Shown piece after piece: positions 40,048 through 43,925 of a stretch of 43,925 nucleotides of DNA. The DNA is taken from positions 1-43,925 of the forward strand of contig CACDOC010000006.1 in assembly GCA_902554355.1 (NCBI GenBank), in the 5' to 3' direction. The notes under the pieces were generated by a model. The model searched no databases. It was not told where the DNA came from and saw only the letters and a program-made list of their open reading frames with translations. Within the stretch, counting starts at the first letter, position 1, and every line of letters starts with the position of its first letter. The position numbers and the translations under genes were made by a program. Source of the DNA: an uncultured SAR86 cluster bacterium. GTDB lineage: Bacteria; Pseudomonadota; Gammaproteobacteria; Magnimaribacterales; Magnimaribacteraceae.

Positions 40048-41985
40048 ATGGCTAAAGAAAGAATATACGAACCTTCAGAAGAAATTATTAACGATGCCGT
40101 TATTTCTAATGATGAGTTCGAAGAACTTTATAAAGAATCAATCAACAACCCAGATCAATTTTGGGATCAACAAGCACGTAATTACCTTTCATGGGATAAA
40201 GAATGGGATGTAATAAAAGAAAGTGATCTAACGAAAGGCGACGTAAGCTGGTTTAAAGGGGCTAAATTAAACGCTTCCGTAAATTGCATTGACAGGCACC
40301 TAGAGAATAATGGTGAGAAGACAGCAATTATCTGGGAAGGAGACGATCCTCAAGACTCTTTAAAGATTACTTATAAACAATTGCATGAGTCTGTCTGTAG
40401 ATTTGCTAACGCCTTGAAGAAAAGAGGAATAAGCAAAGGAGATAGGGTTTGTATTTACATGCCCATGATTCCCGAGGCGGCTTATGCTATGTTGGCTTGT
40501 GCAAGAATTGGTGCAATTCATTCAGTAGTATTTGGAGGATTTTCTCCAGAATCCCTCAAGGACAGAATTTTAGACTCAGATTGTGAGAGTGTTATTACTG
40601 CAGATGAAGGGTTGAGAGGCTCTAAAAAAATACCTCTAAAAAATAATGTAGATACGGCTTTAGAAGACTGCCCAAACGTACACTCAGTTTTTGTTGTAAA
40701 AAGAACAGATGCGGATGTGAATTGGAATGATAGGAGGGATGTTGATTATCAAGAGATAATTGATTCAGTTCCACCAGAATGCGAAGCTGAACCAATGGAT
40801 TCTGAAGATCCATTATTTATTTTGTATACCTCTGGATCCACTGGGAAACCTAAAGGTGTTCTTCATACCACTGGAGGCTATCTTTTACAGGCATCCATAT
40901 CTCACAAACTAGTGTTTGATTATAAAGATGATGAAATCTATTGGTGTACAGCAGATGTTGGGTGGGTCACGGGTCACTCTTATATTGTTTATGGTCCGCT
41001 TGCCAATGCTGCTACAACCTTAATGTTTGAAGGAATTCCAACTTACCCTAACGCATCTAGATTCTGGGAAGTCATAGACAAACATAAAGTTAATATTTTT
41101 TACACCGCTCCAACAGCCCTTAGAGCCTTAATGGCGCAAGGAGATGAGTGCGTTAAATCTTCTTCCAGAGATTCCTTGAGAGTTCTTGGTACTGTTGGTG
41201 AGCCTATAAATCCTGAAGCATGGGAATGGTATTACAAAGTGGTAGGCGATTCTAAATGCCCTATAGTTGATACTTGGTGGCAAACTGAGACAGGAGCAAT
41301 GATGATAACTCCTTTAGCTGGATCAACTCCACTTAAGCCTGGTAGCGCCACTAAACCTTTTCTGGGTATTGAGCCTGCACTTCTTGATGAGAATGGAAAA
41401 GAAATAGAAGGAGAAGGATCAGGAAATCTTGTAATTAAATCAAGCTGGCCTTCTCAAATTAGGTCCGTTTATGGGGACCATCAAAGATGCATAGAAACTT
41501 ATTATTCTATGTACCCTGGTTATTACACAACTGGCGACGGGGCAAGAAGGGATAAAGATGGATACTACTGGATAACAGGTAGAGTAGATGACGTATTAAA
41601 TGTTTCTGGACACAGATTAGGTACTGCAGAAGTTGAGAGCGCATTGGTTTTACATGAGACAGTTGCCGAAGCTGCGGTAGTTGGATATGAACACGAAATA
41701 AAAGGTCAAGGCATATATTGTTATGTAACTCTAATGTTGGGTGAAGAGCCGAGTGAAGACCTTAAGAATGATCTAATTCAGTTAGTTGCCAAAGAAATTG
41801 GAGCCATAGCTAAACCAGATATAATTCAATGGGCTCCTGGATTACCAAAGACAAGATCAGGTAAAATCATGAGAAGAATACTTAGGAAAATAGCATCCAA
41901 TGAAGTTAATGACCTAGGTGATACTACTACATTAGCCGATCCTTCGGTTGTGGAAGAGTTAATACATAATAGAGAGAACAAATAA
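40048..41985 (+). CDS. acs: Acetyl-CoA synthetase
   Basis: Acs converts acetate, ATP and CoA to acetyl-CoA through acetyl-AMP. The 645 residues match the family. Motifs are [20 protein letters not shown] near 262-281 (P-loop), [18 protein letters not shown] near 409-426, [21 protein letters not shown], and [14 protein letters not shown], whose Lys near 605 is the regulatory acetylation site. It is one base into msrA (TAATG), so the two are coupled. In Pseudomonas an acs gene also follows the pcnB-folK-panBC block. There is no Shine-Dalgarno sequence. Confidence 0.97.
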   Translation: MAKERIYEPSEEIINDAVISNDEFEELYKESINNPDQFWDQQARNYLSWDKEWDVIKESDLTKGDVSWFKGAKLNASVNCIDRHLENNGEKTAIIWEGDDPQDSLKITYKQLHESVCRFANALKKRGISKGDRVCIYMPMIPEAAYAMLACARIGAIHSVVFGGFSPESLKDRILDSDCESVITADEGLRGSKKIPLKNNVDTALEDCPNVHSVFVVKRTDADVNWNDRRDVDYQEIIDSVPPECEAEPMDSEDPLFILYTSGSTGKPKGVLHTTGGYLLQASISHKLVFDYKDDEIYWCTADVGWVTGHSYIVYGPLANAATTLMFEGIPTYPNASRFWEVIDKHKVNIFYTAPTALRALMAQGDECVKSSSRDSLRVLGTVGEPINPEAWEWYYKVVGDSKCPIVDTWWQTETGAMMITPLAGSTPLKPGSATKPFLGIEPALLDENGKEIEGEGSGNLVIKSSWPSQIRSVYGDHQRCIETYYSMYPGYYTTGDGARRDKDGYYWITGRVDDVLNVSGHRLGTAEVESALVLHETVAEAAVVGYEHEIKGQGIYCYVTLMLGEEPSEDLKNDLIQLVAKEIGAIAKPDIIQWAPGLPKTRSGKIMRRILRKIASNEVNDLGDTTTLADPSVVEELIHNRENK

Positions 41986-42626
41986 TGTCTTTAATGGATT
42001 TATTAAATAAGAAGAGTTTACTACCACTCGAGTCAGAAGCGCTAAAAGGTAGAGAAGAAGAAATTGAAGTTCCACCAGAACATTTTGTAAAAGGAACCCC
42101 CCTAAAAGCACCATTTCCGGAAGGTCTTGAGCAAGCAATATTTGGAATGGGCTGCTTTTGGGGAGTAGAGAGAAGATTTTGGGAATTAGAAGGTGTTTAC
42201 ACCACGGCTGTTGGTTATTCAGGTGGCTTTACGAAAAATCCTACATACCGAGAAGTATGCACAGGCATGACAGGGCACAATGAAGTGGTCCTAGTAGTTT
42301 ACGACCCTACCAAATTATCTTATGAGAATTTACTCACAACCTTTTGGGAAGACCATGACCCAACTCAAGGGATGCAACAAGGTAACGACGTTGGCACGCA
42401 ATACAGATCTGGGATCTATTTTTTAAATAATTCTGAAGAAGAAGTGATACTGCAAACGAAGTCTCAATACCAAAGCCAATTGGATAGTAATGGCTTAGGC
42501 GAAATAACTACTGAAGTAACCAATGCAGGACCTTTCTATTACGCTGAGCATTACCACCAACAGTATTTGGCAAAGAATCCAGATGGTTATTGTGCTTTAG
42601 CGGGCACAGGAGTAAAAATTAAGTAA
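41985..42626 (+). CDS. msrA: Peptide methionine (S)-S-oxide reductase
   Basis: MsrA repairs the S epimer of methionine sulfoxide in proteins. The 213 residues correspond to the long E. coli-type form with an N-terminal extension ([18 protein letters not shown]). The catalytic cysteine is in [39 protein letters not shown] is a family signature. The single C-terminal cysteine in [10 protein letters not shown] should be the resolving one; the second distal Cys of E. coli is absent. The stop overlaps the convergent hydrolase gene by eight bases. Confidence 0.96.
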   Translation: MSLMDLLNKKSLLPLESEALKGREEEIEVPPEHFVKGTPLKAPFPEGLEQAIFGMGCFWGVERRFWELEGVYTTAVGYSGGFTKNPTYREVCTGMTGHNEVVLVVYDPTKLSYENLLTTFWEDHDPTQGMQQGNDVGTQYRSGIYFLNNSEEEVILQTKSQYQSQLDSNGLGEITTEVTNAGPFYYAEHYHQQYLAKNPDGYCALAGTGVKIK

Positions 42627-43446
42627 CTCCTTTCCAAACATAATCATCACCTTCTTTAGAGGCGACATTATCCTCTTCTAACTTTATTAAATGAGCTAAC
42701 AAAGAAGCTTTAGCAATAGGGAAAAGTGAAGAGTCCACATCGTCATATACCCTTGAGACTAAAGATTCAGGATTGCCCTTAGTGGCTTCTTTCAAAGCTG
42801 AGGCGACCTTCTCTTCTCTTTGAAGCCTGTGATTAATAATCCACTCAGCTACCTCATGAGGACTATCAAGTACTTCTCCATGGCCGGGAGCTATCTTCGA
42901 TAACTTGAATTGTTTCAATTTTTCTAGAGATTCTAAATATTGTTTCATGTTGCCGTCAGGTGGGCCAATGACAACTGTAGATCCGTTCATTATATGGTCG
43001 CCGGTAAAAATAAACTCTTCTTCTTCAAGAATATAGCAAAGGTGATTTGAAGCGTGTCCTGGGGTATGAACCACTTTCAAAGAGAATTCAGTTTCTTCAA
43101 ATATATCTCCATCTTTTAAAATTTTGTCAGGTTTAAAAGATCGATCTTGACCCTTCGAAGTCTCTGTAAGCATTCCGTATGCTGGAACATCTAATCTTTC
43201 TTGCAACAATCTAACTCCTGGAGAATGATCAGGATGAGTGTGAGTTACTACGATCTGCTTAATCTTACCTTCTGCAGATGTTATTGAATCTATGTGTGAA
43301 TCCATTGCTGGTCCAGGATCTAAAACAGTAATTTCTTCTTTGCCAATTAAGTATGTATTAGTTCCAGGTCCAGTAAATACACTGGCATTACCTGCCGTAA
43401 TCCTCCTAATTAAAGGGCTGATTTGTACTATCTCTTCAGGCTGCAT
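42619..43446 (-). CDS. Metallo-beta-lactamase-fold hydrolase (LACTB2-like)
   Basis: A 275-residue MBL-fold protein. The dinuclear metal site is seen in [32 protein letters not shown] and APGHGEVL. The C-terminal winged-helix-like segment ([11 protein letters not shown]..., [28 protein letters not shown]) matches the LACTB2 subgroup, which includes nucleases and thioester or lactone hydrolases. The substrate is unknown. The gene begins two bases after the stop of a Nudix-family gene, a pairing I recall from other Proteobacteria, so the two may act on related small molecules. Confidence 0.87.
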   Translation of the reverse strand: MQPEEIVQISPLIRRITAGNASVFTGPGTNTYLIGKEEITVLDPGPAMDSHIDSITSAEGKIKQIVVTHTHPDHSPGVRLLQERLDVPAYGMLTETSKGQDRSFKPDKILKDGDIFEETEFSLKVVHTPGHASNHLCYILEEEEFIFTGDHIMNGSTVVIGPPDGNMKQYLESLEKLKQFKLSKIAPGHGEVLDSPHEVAEWIINHRLQREEKVASALKEATKGNPESLVSRVYDDVDSSLFPIAKASLLAHLIKLEEDNVASKEGDDYVWKGVT

Positions 43447-43448
43447 TC

Positions 43449-43925
43449 TTAATGATCTTCGTAACCTTCATCTCCAGGCATCAGTCCCACCATCTTACCG
43501 TTTTCCATAAAAAATTTGGGCTCTATGGTAGCTATGTCATAAGGGTTTATAGCATTCTTATTTTCTAAAAGTTCCTTAGTATTAGTAAAGCCACAGATGC
43601 TCTCTAAATTTTTAATAGTAGGCATAATCATCAACAACTTACCTTCTTCAAACTGTTTAAGAGCTTCTTCTGGTTTTATCCATATGCTATTTACGCTTTC
43701 GGATCCGTCATGAATACCCTCTTGCCCTTCAGGAGCTTGGGCAATGAAAAACCGTGTGTCGTACCTTCTCTTTTCTATCTTTGGGGTAATCCAATGGGCC
43801 AAATAAGCAAGCCTATCACTTGCCAAGAAAAGATCTTCGCTTTCGCACATTTCTGCTAGAACTTTTTCACCGTCATTTAATCTTTTTCGGTAATTTATGA
43901 ATCTATCATTTTCAGATTCATCTTT
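43449..43925 (-). CDS. Nudix-family hydrolase (NUDT19-like), N-terminus beyond the window edge
   Basis: The frame stays open to the edge, so an ATG at 43850 is internal and not the start. The visible 158 residues include DRFINYRKRLNDGEKVL, ASDRLAYLAHWITPKIEKRRYDTRFFIAQAP and SIWIKPEEALKQFEEGKLLMIMPT. This is the C-terminal half of the NUDT19/RP2-like Nudix group, some of which hydrolyse CoA derivatives. The catalytic Nudix box should lie upstream of this segment and is not in the window, so activity cannot be judged. It is tightly linked to the MBL-fold gene (two-base gap). Confidence 0.75.
   Translation of the reverse strand, partial: KDESENDRFINYRKRLNDGEKVLAEMCESEDLFLASDRLAYLAHWITPKIEKRRYDTRFFIAQAPEGQEGIHDGSESVNSIWIKPEEALKQFEEGKLLMIMPTIKNLESICGFTNTKELLENKNAINPYDIATIEPKFFMENGKMVGLMPGDEGYEDH

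Overview
The window is a low-GC, tightly packed stretch of chromosome. It probably comes from a streamlined marine gammaproteobacterium; SAR86-like is my best guess from composition and gene content, not a proven placement. The gene order supports Gammaproteobacteria: an algC-like tail then argB and slmA, mrcA divergent from aroK-aroB followed by gltB-gltD, argC-erpA-anmK-M23 peptidase-tyrS followed by an rRNA operon, and mrcB, dksA, pcnB, a deoxynucleoside kinase and acs in one arm. Several of these blocks resemble Pseudomonas gene order with genes removed (no damX, gluQ, folK or panBC here). I see no tRNA, transposase, phage gene or CRISPR array.

Layout. 1-1498: end of a phosphohexomutase, argB, slmA. 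1495-3833 (minus): mrcA (PBP1A), whose last part lies in a different frame after one missing base. 3869-11567 (plus): aroK, aroB, gltB, gltD. 11564-14120 (minus): tesB, a crotonase-fold enzyme, cysE. 14208-19272 (plus): cobS and cobT, then two tandem paralogous four-helix diiron-type proteins. 19264-22493 (minus): a subtilisin-like surface lipoprotein and a VOC-fold protein. 22567-23397 (plus): a divergent type II pantothenate kinase. 23378-28511 (minus): a 16S-23S-5S rRNA operon without spacer tRNAs, with promoter, processing stems and terminator visible. 28525-29715 (minus): tyrS. 29760-32169 (plus): M23 peptidase and anmK. 32162-36321 (minus): erpA, argC, an LpoP-like lipoprotein and mrcB. 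36387-42626 (plus): a PfkB sugar/nucleoside kinase, dksA with a long basic tail, pcnB, a deoxynucleoside kinase, acs and msrA. 42619-43925 (minus): a metallo-beta-lactamase-fold hydrolase and a Nudix-family protein cut by the window edge.

How the genes fit together. Most are housekeeping: arginine (argB, argC), shikimate (aroK, aroB), ammonia assimilation (gltBD), cysteine (cysE), peptidoglycan synthesis and turnover (mrcA, mrcB with its putative activator, M23 peptidase, anmK), translation and stringent control (rRNA, tyrS, dksA), RNA polyadenylation (pcnB) and acetate activation (acs). The least explained part is 14208-19272. There an AAA+/VWA pair of the CobS/CobT type has no CobN in view and sits directly upstream of two uncharacterised diiron-type proteins. 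My working hypothesis is that CobST matures or activates those metalloproteins rather than making cobalamin.

Expression signals. All five convergent pairs of protein genes overlap tail to tail by 4-9 bases. Many starts lack a Shine-Dalgarno sequence although the 16S 3' end keeps an intact anti-SD. The rRNA promoter has a GC-rich discriminator of the stringent-control type and overlaps an intrinsic terminator that appears to end tyrS transcription.
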